Source of the DNA: Robertkochia sediminum
GTDB lineage: Bacteria; Bacteroidota; Bacteroidia; Flavobacteriales; Flavobacteriaceae
Direction: 5' to 3'
DNA: 64,000 bases
Assembly (NCBI RefSeq): GCF_016786255.1
Contig: NZ_JADMKT010000080.1
Span: 132,796-196,795 of the forward strand
A program made the translations under genes and the position numbers. A model generated the notes under the pieces. That model was not told where the DNA came from. It searched no databases and saw only the letters and a program-made list of their open reading frames with translations. Numbering within the stretch: the stretch's first letter is position 1; each line of letters opens with the position of its first letter. Below are positions 38,557 through 46,937 of the stretch, one piece after another.

Positions 38557-39186
38557 ATGCCTCTTTATAAAACTATAACAGTTAGCGATACGACTAAAGT
38601 GTTGATTTGGAAGATAGAAGAGTCTGTCGCTGAGTTATCGCGCGATATCACCCTGACCCCGAATTGCGAACAACGTCTCTCTGATATGAGTTCTGAGCTC
38701 CATCAACGAGGATTCCTCAGCGTACGACAGCTGCTGAAGGTCGCAGGATATACCCCGGCAGAACTTTATTATAACTGCGATGGCAGGCCACATCTTACCG
38801 ATGGCAAGGAGATCTCCATTACCCACTCGTTCATATTTTCGGGTATCATCATCAGCGATCGTCCGGTGGGGATCGACATCGAAAAACAACGGGAGAAGAT
38901 CGGGCGTATTGCCAATAAGTTCGTGGACTACGAATACAGTTTTCTCGATAATTCTCACATGCGGGAGCTTACCGTGGTATGGTGTATAAAGGAGAGCCTG
39001 TATAAGTTGTTTGCCACCCGCGGACTCAGTTTTAAACAGCATACCCAGGTGATCCCGTTCCATATGGACGACGCCGTGGCTAAAGCCTGGATAAAATACC
39101 GGTCTGATGTTCGAAAGTATCATTTAGACTTTTTAGAATTCGAAGGATTTACCGCAGCTTGGGCCACCGAACACCCAACCACTTAA
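38557..39186 (+). CDS. 4'-phosphopantetheinyl transferase superfamily protein
   Basis: The 209-residue protein has the Sfp-type signatures: SITHSF, VGIDIEKQREKIGRIANKF (magnesium-binding Asp and Glu, about residues 104-122) and VVWCIKESLYKLFATRG (WxxKES-like, about 144-160). Such enzymes move phosphopantetheine from CoA to carrier proteins. It may serve fatty acid or polyketide-type carriers; nothing in the neighbourhood identifies the target. It lies 12 nt ahead of the DUF77 gene and seems to head that operon. Confidence 0.9.
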   Translation: MPLYKTITVSDTTKVLIWKIEESVAELSRDITLTPNCEQRLSDMSSELHQRGFLSVRQLLKVAGYTPAELYYNCDGRPHLTDGKEISITHSFIFSGIIISDRPVGIDIEKQREKIGRIANKFVDYEYSFLDNSHMRELTVVWCIKESLYKLFATRGLSFKQHTQVIPFHMDDAVAKAWIKYRSDVRKYHLDFLEFEGFTAAWATEHPTT

Positions 39187-39198
39187 ATATAAAATGAA

Positions 39199-39459
39199 AT
39201 GGAAATATCTGTAGAGCTTACCCTTACCCCCATACAGGATGATTTTGAACCGGCTATCATCCAGTTGATAAAGAACCTGAGGGGCTCAGGTCTCACCGTA
39301 TTAGAGAATCCGCTAAGCACGCAGGTTTATGGGGCTTATGACGAGGTGATGGCTGTGTTGCAAACAGAAATAAAGACGGCTTTTGAAATGATCGACAAAG
39401 GCCTGTTGTATATGAAGATCGTAAAATCTGACCGAAGCGATTATGAACCACATTTTTGA
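39199..39459 (+). CDS. DUF77/YkoF-type thiamine-binding protein
   Basis: The 86-residue protein matches the small MTH1187/YkoF-like family: beta strand ISVELTLTPIQ, helix EPAIIQLIKNLRGSG, TVLENPLSTQVYGAYDEVMAVLQTEI, and a last strand YMKIVKSDRS. Family members bind thiamine or related pyrimidines with a ferredoxin-like fold. The last 17 bases overlap the pnuC-like gene, implying translational coupling, so transporter and binding protein probably share a substrate. Confidence 0.85.
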   Translation: MEISVELTLTPIQDDFEPAIIQLIKNLRGSGLTVLENPLSTQVYGAYDEVMAVLQTEIKTAFEMIDKGLLYMKIVKSDRSDYEPHF

Positions 39460-40081
39460 TCTTATCGCCGAACCCTACCGGGATGTACCTGTATACCTGA
39501 TCATACTCGAAGCCATAGCCGTGGTGTTCGGGTTTTTGAGTGTTTGGTATTCCAAAAGGGAAAACATCCTGGTGTATCCCACCGGGATCATCAGCACCCT
39601 GATCTTTGTCTATATCCTTGGGTACTGGGGGCTGCTTGGTGATATGCTTATCAATGCCTATTATTTCTCCATGAGTATCTATGGGTGGTATCTGTGGACC
39701 CGTAAGGTCGATGCCGACCATTTTATTCCCGTGACCCGGACCACAAAGAAAGAGCATCGCTGGTCGGTGTTGTTATTTGTGGGGACCATGGCTTTTGTGA
39801 TCCTGGTCTATGAGGTCTTTGATAAATGGGACGGATGGCTGTCTTATGCCGATGTGGTGACCACAGCCATATTCTTTGTGGGGATGTGGCTTATGGCCAA
39901 GAAAAAACTGGAAAACTGGATCTATTGGATCATCGGAGATATTATTTCGGTGCCGTTATATCTTTATAAAGGCTTAACTTTAACCAGCTTACAATATTTT
40001 ATATTTACCATAATTGCGATATACGGTTATCTGGCATGGAAGAAAAACTTAAACAAAAGTCCGGCAACCTTGTTAAGGTAG
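39443..40081 (+). CDS. PnuC-family vitamin transporter
   Basis: The 212-residue membrane protein has about seven helices and the family's WxxW motif (GWYLWTRK, about residues 73-80). The LENWIYWIIGDIISVPLYLYKG and IYGYLAWKK segments near the C-terminus are typical. PnuC proteins move nicotinamide riboside by facilitated diffusion coupled to phosphorylation inside; the PnuT branch moves thiamine. Specificity cannot be read here. The DUF77 neighbour favours thiamine and the NadR-type kinase favours nicotinamide riboside. The end overlaps the kinase gene by 46 nt. Confidence 0.9.
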   Translation: MNHIFDLIAEPYRDVPVYLIILEAIAVVFGFLSVWYSKRENILVYPTGIISTLIFVYILGYWGLLGDMLINAYYFSMSIYGWYLWTRKVDADHFIPVTRTTKKEHRWSVLLFVGTMAFVILVYEVFDKWDGWLSYADVVTTAIFFVGMWLMAKKKLENWIYWIIGDIISVPLYLYKGLTLTSLQYFIFTIIAIYGYLAWKKNLNKSPATLLR

Positions 40082-40638
40082 TATTGTACGGTCCGGAATC
40101 TACCGGGAAGACTACCCTGGCAAAACGCCTGGCCGAACATTATAAAACGGCCTGGGTGCCCGAATTCGCCCGGGATTACCTGCAGGAAAAATGGGATCGG
40201 GAGCAAAAGGCTTGTGAGCGAAAAGACATGATCCCCATTGCGGTTGGGCAAATGGAGTCGGAAAATGAACTGGCGAAGGAAGCCGATACCGTTCTGATCC
40301 TGGACACCAATCTCCTGGTAACCATGGTGTATTCTGAGGCTTATTACGATGGATATGTAGATCCGTTGCTCGAAAAATATGCGCTGGAAAGTCAGTACGA
40401 CCTATATTTGTTAACCTATATCGATACGCCCTGGGAGCCCGATGACCTTCGTGACCGCCCTGACCGCAGGGAAGAGATGTTTGATTATTTTCTGAATACC
40501 CTGGATACCCATGGGCTGCCCTATGAAATATTAAAGGGAGATAAAGAAGAGCGATTTATAAAAGCCACTAATCTAATAGATAAACTCATTGCACATGACC
40601 CAACTACTAAACGCCGATCTAAAGCAAATAAAGAGTAA
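40036..40638 (+). CDS. NadR-type P-loop nucleoside kinase
   Basis: The 200-residue protein resembles the C-terminal ribosylnicotinamide kinase domain of NadR, without the repressor or adenylyltransferase domains. It has a Walker A GPESTGKTTL (about residues 19-28), FARDYLQEKW, a Walker B-like VLILDTNLLVTMVYSEAYY and DLRDRPDRREEMFDYF. Phosphorylation of the imported nucleoside would trap it in the cell. Given the DUF77 gene, a thiamine kinase is an alternative. Both ends overlap neighbours, showing a tightly coupled operon. Confidence 0.85.
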   Translation: MEEKLKQKSGNLVKVVLYGPESTGKTTLAKRLAEHYKTAWVPEFARDYLQEKWDREQKACERKDMIPIAVGQMESENELAKEADTVLILDTNLLVTMVYSEAYYDGYVDPLLEKYALESQYDLYLLTYIDTPWEPDDLRDRPDRREEMFDYFLNTLDTHGLPYEILKGDKEERFIKATNLIDKLIAHDPTTKRRSKANKE

Positions 40639-42157
40639 GGGTATCGCACCTGAAAAGATCGAGGAGCAGATCGAGGTCTTTAAAAGGGGGATCCCTTTTG
40701 TGAACCTTGTGGCTGCCGCTACTATAGACAATGGAGTAGAGCGTTACTCAGGGGAAGAAAGACAAAAGTACATTGACCGTTTTCAGGAAGAACGGGATAA
40801 CCTTGACCTCCTGAAATTCGTGCCTGCTTCCGGTGCTGCCACGCGAATGTTCAAGGCGCTTTTTGAGTTCCTGAGTGGCTTTGATCCGGAGAAGGAAACG
40901 GTGAACGCCTATGTGAACCGTACCAATGATCAGATCATACGAACCTTTTTTGTAGGGGTGGAGAAATTCCCCTTCTATCGCGAGGTGATGGAAGAGATGG
41001 AAAAGCGCTATCCCGACTATATCAAACTGTCTTATGACCACCAGAAGCTTATCTTCATAAAACTGTTGCTTTCTGAAGATGCTTTTAACTTTGGAGATTT
41101 TCCTAAAGGACTGCTTCCTTTCCACCGCTATAAGCGCAGGGCTTCAACCGCTTTTGAAGAGCACCTCTATGAGGCCGCCATCTACAACAGTGCGCATGGC
41201 AAGTCGCGATTGCATTTCACCATTTCCGAAGAGCACTTACAACGGTTTAAAGAGGAGTTTAAAAAGATTAGAAGTGAGGTCGAAGAGAAGACAGGGGTTA
41301 CATTCGATATTTCCTTTTCTTTTCAAAAACCTTCAACCGATACCATTGCGGTTACCCTCGATGATGAACCCTTCAGACTTGAGTCAGGAGAATTGTTGTT
41401 CAGGCCCGGGGGGCACGGTGCACTTATTGAAAACCTGAACGAACAGGAAGCCGATCTGATCTTCATCAAGAACATCGATAATGTAGTAGTGTATAAATTC
41501 AAGGAAGAGATGACCGAGTACAAGCAGATGCTTGCCGGAAAACTTCTGGAATTGCGGGAACAGGCCTACGCCTATTCCAAACTGCTCGATGAGTCGGTGC
41601 CGGACGAGGCGACCATTCAGGAGATCATGACCTTCTTGTCTGAAAAACTCAATGTGCATATCAAGTCGGATGTCAATAAGTATAAAGAGATCTATCAGAT
41701 CGAGTTCTTAAAAGAACGACTTGCTGCACCGATACGGGTTTGCGGGATGGTACAGAATGAAGGAGAGCCCGGAGGAGGACCCTTCTGGATTAAGGATGAG
41801 AACGGAAATATTTCCCTACAGATCATCGAATCGGCTCAGATCGATATTAAGAACAAGTTTCAAAACAAGATCTTTAAAGAGTCTACGCACTTTAACCCCG
41901 TTGATATCGTATGCAGTGTTAAGAATTATAAAGGCGAAAAGTACGATCTTCTCGATTTCGTAGATCACAACCAGGCCTTTATCACCCATAAAACCAAGAA
42001 CGGAAATAAACTAAAAGCCCTGGAGCTTCCCGGATTGTGGAATGGGGCTATGGCCCGATGGAATACGGTATTTATTGAAGTGCCGTTGATCACCTTTAAT
42101 CCGGCCAAGACCGTGGTAGATCTTCTCAAACAACCCCACCAGGTGAGGGCGCTATAA
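40595..42157 (+). CDS. DUF4301 family protein
   Basis: The protein has 520 residues from the ATG at 40595; a TTG two codons earlier is possible but less likely. It matches DUF4301, a large cytoplasmic family of Bacteroidota with no known function. Visible features are FVPASGAATRMFKALFEF (about residues 71-88), GLLPFHRYKRRASTAFEEHLYEA, RPGGHGALIENLNEQEADLIFIKNID and RVCGMVQNEGEPGGGPFW, glycine-rich motifs reminiscent of nucleotide-sugar pyrophosphorylases. It overlaps the kinase gene by 44 nt and ends the operon. Confidence 0.8.
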   Translation: MTQLLNADLKQIKSKGIAPEKIEEQIEVFKRGIPFVNLVAAATIDNGVERYSGEERQKYIDRFQEERDNLDLLKFVPASGAATRMFKALFEFLSGFDPEKETVNAYVNRTNDQIIRTFFVGVEKFPFYREVMEEMEKRYPDYIKLSYDHQKLIFIKLLLSEDAFNFGDFPKGLLPFHRYKRRASTAFEEHLYEAAIYNSAHGKSRLHFTISEEHLQRFKEEFKKIRSEVEEKTGVTFDISFSFQKPSTDTIAVTLDDEPFRLESGELLFRPGGHGALIENLNEQEADLIFIKNIDNVVVYKFKEEMTEYKQMLAGKLLELREQAYAYSKLLDESVPDEATIQEIMTFLSEKLNVHIKSDVNKYKEIYQIEFLKERLAAPIRVCGMVQNEGEPGGGPFWIKDENGNISLQIIESAQIDIKNKFQNKIFKESTHFNPVDIVCSVKNYKGEKYDLLDFVDHNQAFITHKTKNGNKLKALELPGLWNGAMARWNTVFIEVPLITFNPAKTVVDLLKQPHQVRAL

Positions 42158-42164
42158 GTGTTCC

Positions 42165-42226
42165 CTGTGTAATGTGTACCCGTAAAGTGTGTAATTTTTA
42201 CACAGTGTATACCGCTTTTACACAGT
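42165..42226 (+). promoter_or_regulatory. Enhancer-like palindromic sites
   Basis: Half-sites are CTGTGTAA (42165), AGTGTGTAA (42186), TTACACAGT (42198) and TTACACAGT (42218). The middle pair forms a 21-bp near-perfect palindrome with a 3-bp centre. Repeats of the same orientation are 20-22 bp apart, two helical turns. They lie about 125-185 bp before the predicted start site of the sigma-54 promoter, the distance used by NtrC-type activators. The regulator encoded at 42834 is the obvious candidate. Confidence 0.55.
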
Positions 42227-42262
42227 AGCACGGTTTATGTGTTTTTTGCTATAAAAAGTCAC

Positions 42263-42298
42263 AACCCCTGTAAAATCAATGGTTTTCAGGGGTTTTTT
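42263..42298 (+). terminator. Intrinsic terminator of the DUF77-PnuC-kinase-DUF4301 operon
   Basis: AACCCCTG and CAGGGGTT pair, extended by AAAA/TTTT, and are followed by TTTTTT. Confidence 0.88.
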
Positions 42299-42324
42299 GT
42301 GTTCTGGCATGAAGCTTTTTACAA

Positions 42325-42341
42325 TTGGTACGATAGTGGCA
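42325..42341 (+). promoter_or_regulatory. Probable sigma-54 promoter of the PepSY-like gene
   Basis: TTGGTACGATAGTGGCA fits the consensus YTGGCACGRNNNTTGCW, with GG and GC separated by exactly 10 nt and two mismatches (C to T at the fifth position, T to G in the -12 box). The predicted start site is near 42352, 33 nt before the ATG. Confidence 0.6.
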
Positions 42342-42384
42342 TCTATATAAGAAACACATTCACAATAACTTAAATTAATTGATT

Positions 42385-42699
42385 ATGAAAAACCTAGTTT
42401 TAGTTTCAGCATTGGCTTTAGGAAGTTTTACTTCATTCGCAGCAACTCCGGTTATTTTTCACGATGGGATCGCAGAAGATATCTATCATGAAGTATATCA
42501 GGAAGAGTTTACCGAAGTAGCTCATGATGAGGTGCCACAGGCAGTTAAAGATGCGTTGGCCAATGATTTTCCGGGAGCTGAAATTTCTAAGGCTTATGTA
42601 AATGAGGCCAAAGAGTATAAGCTGGAGGTGACCATGGGTGAAGAAACCGCTACCCTCTATGCGAATGAGAACGGAGAATGGATTAATAAATCAGAATAA
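42385..42699 (+). CDS. Small secreted PepSY-like protein
   Basis: From the ATG at 42385 the protein has 104 residues: a signal peptide (KNLVLVSALALGSFTSFA, cleavage before ATP), an acidic spacer, and a C-terminal PepSY-like domain (VPQAVKDALANDFPGAEISKAY, then YKLEVTMGEETATLYANENGEW). PepSY-like proteins of Bacteroidota are periplasmic and may bind or inhibit other proteins. A sigma-54 promoter lies just upstream and a terminator just downstream, so it is its own transcript. It sits beside an NtrC-family regulator. Confidence 0.8.
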   Translation: MKNLVLVSALALGSFTSFAATPVIFHDGIAEDIYHEVYQEEFTEVAHDEVPQAVKDALANDFPGAEISKAYVNEAKEYKLEVTMGEETATLYANENGEWINKSE

Positions 42700-42746
42700 T
42701 AAAAAGATCACATAGTAGTATTTAGTTAGTTAGTTTGATTGATAAA

Positions 42747-42773
42747 GAGGATGGGGAAACCCATCCTTTTTTA
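42747..42773 (+). terminator. Intrinsic terminator after the PepSY-like gene
   Basis: AGGATGGG/CCCATCCT with loop AAA-like centre and TTTTTT. Confidence 0.88.
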
Positions 42774-42833
42774 TGTAATATATTTAAAAACAGTACTTTA
42801 TATGTTTATTTTTGTGTGGTAACACACACAATT

Positions 42834-44195
42834 ATGTCCAGGGTTTTGCTTATTGAAGATGATGTAAACTTTTCAAGGATGTTTCAAAAGTTTTTGGAGC
42901 GTCATGGGCATAGTGTAGACCATTGTTCCAGTGCCGAGGCTGCATATACCGTGCTTAAAAAGAATAAGTACGACCTGGTTTTCTCCGACCTTCGACTTCC
43001 GGACGATGATGGTATCCAGTTATTAAGTCATTTTAAAGCGGTCGATGAGCAGCTTCCCGTGATCCTTATGACGGGGTATGCCCAGGTGACTACTGCCGTG
43101 GAAGCCATGAAAAAGGGTGCCTTTGATTATATTTCCAAGCCCTTTAATCAGGAGGAGGTGCTGGCGGTAATGAATAATGCCTTGAAAAAGGAAGTCTTGT
43201 CAGAGTCCGTTTCAGATGCCGGGCTGCCGGCTGTGAAAACATCTGTTAATAGCCAACTTTCGGAAAAGGTCAGGGGTATAAGTAAGGCCTCTCAGAAGCT
43301 TAATGAGTACATTGCCCTGGTAGCCCCGACGAATATGTCGGTGCTTATTTCCGGTGAGAGCGGTACCGGGAAAGAAGTGGTTGCCAAAGGCATTCACGAT
43401 CAGAGCAGCCGGAAATCGGCTCCCTTTGTACCTGTAGACTGCGGAGCCATACCGCGGGAGATCGCCGGTAGTGAGTTTTTCGGGCATCTCAAAGGGTCGT
43501 TTACAGGGGCGGTAAATAATAAAAAAGGGCACTTTGAGGAAGCAAACGGAGGGACCCTCTTTCTCGATGAGGTCGGAAACCTTCCTTATGAGGTCCAGGT
43601 GCAACTACTCAGGGCACTTCAGGAGCGAAGGATCAAGCCTATAGGTAGCAGTAAGGAGATCGAGGTCGATATCAGAGTGATCTCAGCCACGAATGAAGAC
43701 CTGCAAAAGGCGGTGAGTGATGGTCGCTTTCGGGAAGATCTTTTTCACCGTCTCAATGAATTTTCCATCCAGGTACCTTCCCTTACCGATCGTAAGGAAG
43801 ACCTCATGATCTTTGCCGATCACTTTTTACAACAATCCAATGCACAGCTGGGAAGATCGGTTGTAGGCTTTTCTGATGAAGTGATCGGGATCTTTCAGGA
43901 ACATCAGTGGCCTGGAAATCTCCGGGAATTGTCTAATGTGATCAAAAGGGCGGTATTGCTATGCGGAGGTGACCTCATAGAAAAAAAGAATCTGCCCCCT
44001 GAATTTATCGAGGAGGCCCTCAAGGCCGAAGCCCAACCGGTAAGAATGAACTTTTCGAAAAAGGAGAACGAAAGGGATCTCATCCTCAACGCCCTGAAAG
44101 AGACGGGGAATAATAAATCGCATGCGGCCAAACTTCTGCATATCACCCGAAAAACCCTTTACAACAAGCTCAAGGAATATGGTATAAAGGCTTAA
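42834..44195 (+). CDS. NtrC-family sigma-54-dependent response regulator
   Basis: From the ATG at 42834 the protein has 453 residues; an upstream in-frame extension would run through the terminator and is rejected. Residues 1-120 are a receiver domain with phospho-acceptor Asp52 (LVFSDLRLPD) and KPF. The AAA+ domain has Walker A GESGTGKE (about 182), GSFTGA (the loop that touches sigma-54) and Walker B GGTLFLDEVG. The C-terminus is a Fis-type helix-turn-helix (NNKSHAAKLLHITRKTLYNKL). It activates sigma-54 promoters when phosphorylated. Its stop overlaps that of the convergent hybrid kinase gene by 4 nt. Confidence 0.96.
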   Translation: MSRVLLIEDDVNFSRMFQKFLERHGHSVDHCSSAEAAYTVLKKNKYDLVFSDLRLPDDDGIQLLSHFKAVDEQLPVILMTGYAQVTTAVEAMKKGAFDYISKPFNQEEVLAVMNNALKKEVLSESVSDAGLPAVKTSVNSQLSEKVRGISKASQKLNEYIALVAPTNMSVLISGESGTGKEVVAKGIHDQSSRKSAPFVPVDCGAIPREIAGSEFFGHLKGSFTGAVNNKKGHFEEANGGTLFLDEVGNLPYEVQVQLLRALQERRIKPIGSSKEIEVDIRVISATNEDLQKAVSDGRFREDLFHRLNEFSIQVPSLTDRKEDLMIFADHFLQQSNAQLGRSVVGFSDEVIGIFQEHQWPGNLRELSNVIKRAVLLCGGDLIEKKNLPPEFIEEALKAEAQPVRMNFSKKENERDLILNALKETGNNKSHAAKLLHITRKTLYNKLKEYGIKA

Positions 44196-46642
44196 TGAAA
44201 TGTCTCTAACGATCGTTTCAGGTCGTGGAACGCGGTTTCCAGTTGTTCGATCTGCTTCTCGAGTTCGCTTATAACTTCCGGTGGTTGGTGTTCTAAGGTG
44301 TCAAGGGCAGATACCATGTGTTTTGCATGTATTTGATGGAACATGGTGCGCATGCGGTGGGCGAGGTCCGAAATGGCTTTCCTGTCTTTCGCTTCAGCAA
44401 GGGCCTTCATTCGTATGAGATCGTCTTCTGTCGTGATCACCAGATCATCTAACAGCTTTCTTACGGCAATCTTATCGTGATCCATAAACCCCATTAGGTC
44501 GTCCAGCACAAAAAGAGCAGGGGAGGTAGTCGTTTTTTCAGTAGGTGCTGCTATGGGTGGTTTTGATTCAGCATTACCTGTTGTTTCCAGATTCCTGATC
44601 ACTTCCAGGAGGTCTGACGGATTATAGGGTTTGAAGAGAAATGCTGTAAATCCGTTCTTCAGGTATTTTTGTGCATCGAGATCCTTCCTGCCGGAAACGG
44701 CGATCACCGGTTGGTCCTTGTATCGATAAGCAGGATCTGTTCTTAACAGTTCCAGGAAGCGGAATCCGTTAATTCCGGGAAGCTGAATGTCGGTAATGAT
44801 GAGGTCGTAATCGATCTCCGGGATCTTGCTTAAAGCTTCGGTAGCACTCTTAAAGGGATGAACTCCGGCATTCGTGGTTCGAAGCCAGTCTTCGAGCATT
44901 TGTAACAGGAGGGTATCGTCGTCAATGATCACCACGATCTTACCACTCAGGTCTCCGGCTGGTTTTTGCGATACCTCAGATGGTTTGGAGGGTAATTTGC
45001 TAAATCGTGCGGGTAATTCGAGGGTGAACGAACTTCCGATACCTTCCTCAGAAGTCATTTTCAAGTCGCCCTCGAGGAGTCCGGCAAGCTTTCGGGAGAT
45101 AAAAAGGCCCAATCCGCTACCTCCGAATTTCTTTTCGTGGCCGGCTTCGGCCTGTATAAATTCCCTGAAGATATCGGCTTGTTTTTCTTTCGGGATCCCT
45201 ATACCGGAATCTTGTACTCCTATGGTTACCAGGTCGGATGCTGCGTCGTGGTTGAGCGAAAGCGTTATCGTTCCGGATTCGGTGAATTTATACGCGTTTC
45301 CTATAAGATTATTGAGGATCTGCCTTACCCGGTGTGGATCGCTGATGAGCTTTCCGGGAAGCTTTTCAGGGAAGTCATAAGTAAGGGTAATGGGTTTGTT
45401 GCTGTAAATGGTGCGCACACTCTCGGCGGTCTCTTTGATGAGCTTGGGCAGCTGAAAGGGAACAGGGTCGATGGTAACCTTTCCCGCCTCTAGCTTGGTG
45501 TAATCCAAAAGGTCGTCTACCAATTTGGTAACGTAGTTCGAAGCGGTACGTATTCTGCCGGCGTAATAGGCCTCCTTCTGGGTCTGGGTATTGCCGGCCA
45601 GCAGTTCGGTGTATCCGAGTATGGTATTTAAAGGGGTGCGCAGATCATGACTTACCATAGAGATCAACTGTTCCCGGCCTTTCAGAAGGGTTTGGGTGTA
45701 CTCATTGGCCTCCTCGAGCTGCTCCCTGTACCTTTGACTCTGCAGGAAATCGTTGAGGATCACCAGGGAAAAAAGGATCGCAAGCACCACCCCGATAACG
45801 GCTGCCCAGCTGAGCACATTAATACTTCGGTTCAGGATGCGTTTGCGTTCGGCATTGGTTTCCCGGGCATTCTCAAGAAGTTCTTTCTCGAGTACAGACA
45901 GTATCTGCCGTAACTGCTGAGAGGTATTCAGATCGTTCTGCAAGAGGGTGTTTTCCTTAATAGCGACCGATAACCTTTGTCGGGCCGTCTCTTTCTGGAT
46001 CTGTTCCAGCATGGCTCTTGAGGCGATCACCAGGGAATCCAGGGTGCGCTCATCAACAGTATTGGTAGAGTCACGGGGAATGTAGTTGTTCAGGATGTTG
46101 ATCTGTTCCTGGAGCAGGTCCCGCCTCCGGGTGCCCAGTGCATCGGGGTTTGCAACAAAATCTTCGAGAGAAAGGCGTCCCAGGGTTTCTTCGATGTTCG
46201 AAAATTTTTCAATAGCCCGGTCCAATGCAATTTCAGAGGCATTGTTATTGCGTATCTGCCGCAGTTCGCGTATGTTGGTCACTTTTTGTTCCAGCAGGAT
46301 GCCTATACTGTCCAGAAGAGCCTGCTGATTGGCATTGGTCGTGATCGTGCGCAGGGAATCCAGGGTGATGCGTATGGAATCGGTTTTTTGCAGGTAGGCC
46401 CGGTAAGTACTTTCCTTACTGGATTGAATGGCTGAACGGGCAAAACTCTCACTCTCGTACATCTGGGTGAGTAGCCTGCCAATGCCAAAGACCTTATTGT
46501 TTTCCTGGGTATTGTTCTCCTGTGCACGTGTAAACGAATTGAGCTCGGCATAGATGATCCACCCGGCAACAATGGCCAGAAGGAGCAGCACCAGGTAACT
46601 GATGAGTACTTTTGCCGTGATGACTTTTTTTAACCTGGCCAT
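44192..46642 (-). CDS. Hybrid sensor histidine kinase with receiver and Hpt domains
   Basis: The 816-residue protein has membrane helices at about 10-32 and 276-298 flanking a helical extracytoplasmic sensor region. The HisKA domain has His332 (MVSHDLRTPLNT), followed by a HATPase domain (QILNNLIGNA, GVQDSGIGIP, GGSGLGLFIS). The receiver domain has Asp618 (IITDIQLPG). The C-terminal Hpt domain has His762 (SDLAHRMRTMFHQIHA). This allows an internal His-Asp-His relay, with the NtrC-type regulator encoded convergently as the likely final receiver. The signal sensed is unknown. Confidence 0.94.
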   Translation of the reverse strand: MARLKKVITAKVLISYLVLLLLAIVAGWIIYAELNSFTRAQENNTQENNKVFGIGRLLTQMYESESFARSAIQSSKESTYRAYLQKTDSIRITLDSLRTITTNANQQALLDSIGILLEQKVTNIRELRQIRNNNASEIALDRAIEKFSNIEETLGRLSLEDFVANPDALGTRRRDLLQEQINILNNYIPRDSTNTVDERTLDSLVIASRAMLEQIQKETARQRLSVAIKENTLLQNDLNTSQQLRQILSVLEKELLENARETNAERKRILNRSINVLSWAAVIGVVLAILFSLVILNDFLQSQRYREQLEEANEYTQTLLKGREQLISMVSHDLRTPLNTILGYTELLAGNTQTQKEAYYAGRIRTASNYVTKLVDDLLDYTKLEAGKVTIDPVPFQLPKLIKETAESVRTIYSNKPITLTYDFPEKLPGKLISDPHRVRQILNNLIGNAYKFTESGTITLSLNHDAASDLVTIGVQDSGIGIPKEKQADIFREFIQAEAGHEKKFGGSGLGLFISRKLAGLLEGDLKMTSEEGIGSSFTLELPARFSKLPSKPSEVSQKPAGDLSGKIVVIIDDDTLLLQMLEDWLRTTNAGVHPFKSATEALSKIPEIDYDLIITDIQLPGINGFRFLELLRTDPAYRYKDQPVIAVSGRKDLDAQKYLKNGFTAFLFKPYNPSDLLEVIRNLETTGNAESKPPIAAPTEKTTTSPALFVLDDLMGFMDHDKIAVRKLLDDLVITTEDDLIRMKALAEAKDRKAISDLAHRMRTMFHQIHAKHMVSALDTLEHQPPEVISELEKQIEQLETAFHDLKRSLETFH

Positions 46643-46735
46643 AAAGCAAAGATAATCAGAGTGTTGACAAGGCCGGTGTTGAATTTTGTAAATATTCTCT
46701 TCTTTATTGGGGATTACTTCTTAATTTTGCCCCGT

Positions 46736-46835
46736 CTCAAAAGGGGTGCCTTAACGGTTCTGCGAACAGATCGCGAATCATGCAGGCTGAGATCATACCC
46801 ATAGAACCTGGAACAGGTAATGCTGTTTAGGGATG
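46736..46835 (+). promoter_or_regulatory. TPP riboswitch
   Basis: The conserved thi-box elements occur in order: AAGGGGTGCC, an enlarged variable arm, GGCTGAGAT, ATACCC, AACCTG, CAGGTAATGCTG and AGGGA. A TAATTTTG -7 element at 46722-46729 would start transcription just before it. It controls the TonB-dependent receptor gene, which thus should be repressed by thiamine pyrophosphate. Confidence 0.93.
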
Positions 46836-46836
46836 G

Positions 46837-46874
46837 CGAAGAAAAGGTTGTACCGGCCGGAAGCCGATTCTTCG
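46837..46874 (+). promoter_or_regulatory. Hairpin in the riboswitch expression platform
   Basis: CGAAGAA pairs with TTCTTCG around an inner CGGC/GCCG hairpin. No T tract follows, so it is not a simple terminator; it may exchange with the riboswitch 3' end. Confidence 0.45.
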
Positions 46875-46937
46875 AAGAAAATCAAATAATTAATAGCAAG
46901 AATAATGACCCCTTTTTATTCGTAAAATTTATTACGG

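Noticed and set aside
42304-42320. A second sigma-54-like site, CTGGCATGAAGCTTTTT
   Set aside because: The -24 half is good but the -12 half lacks the essential GC.
42735-42833. In-frame upstream extension of the NtrC-type regulator
   Set aside because: It would cover the terminator of the PepSY-like gene, and the receiver domain begins at the ATG at 42834.
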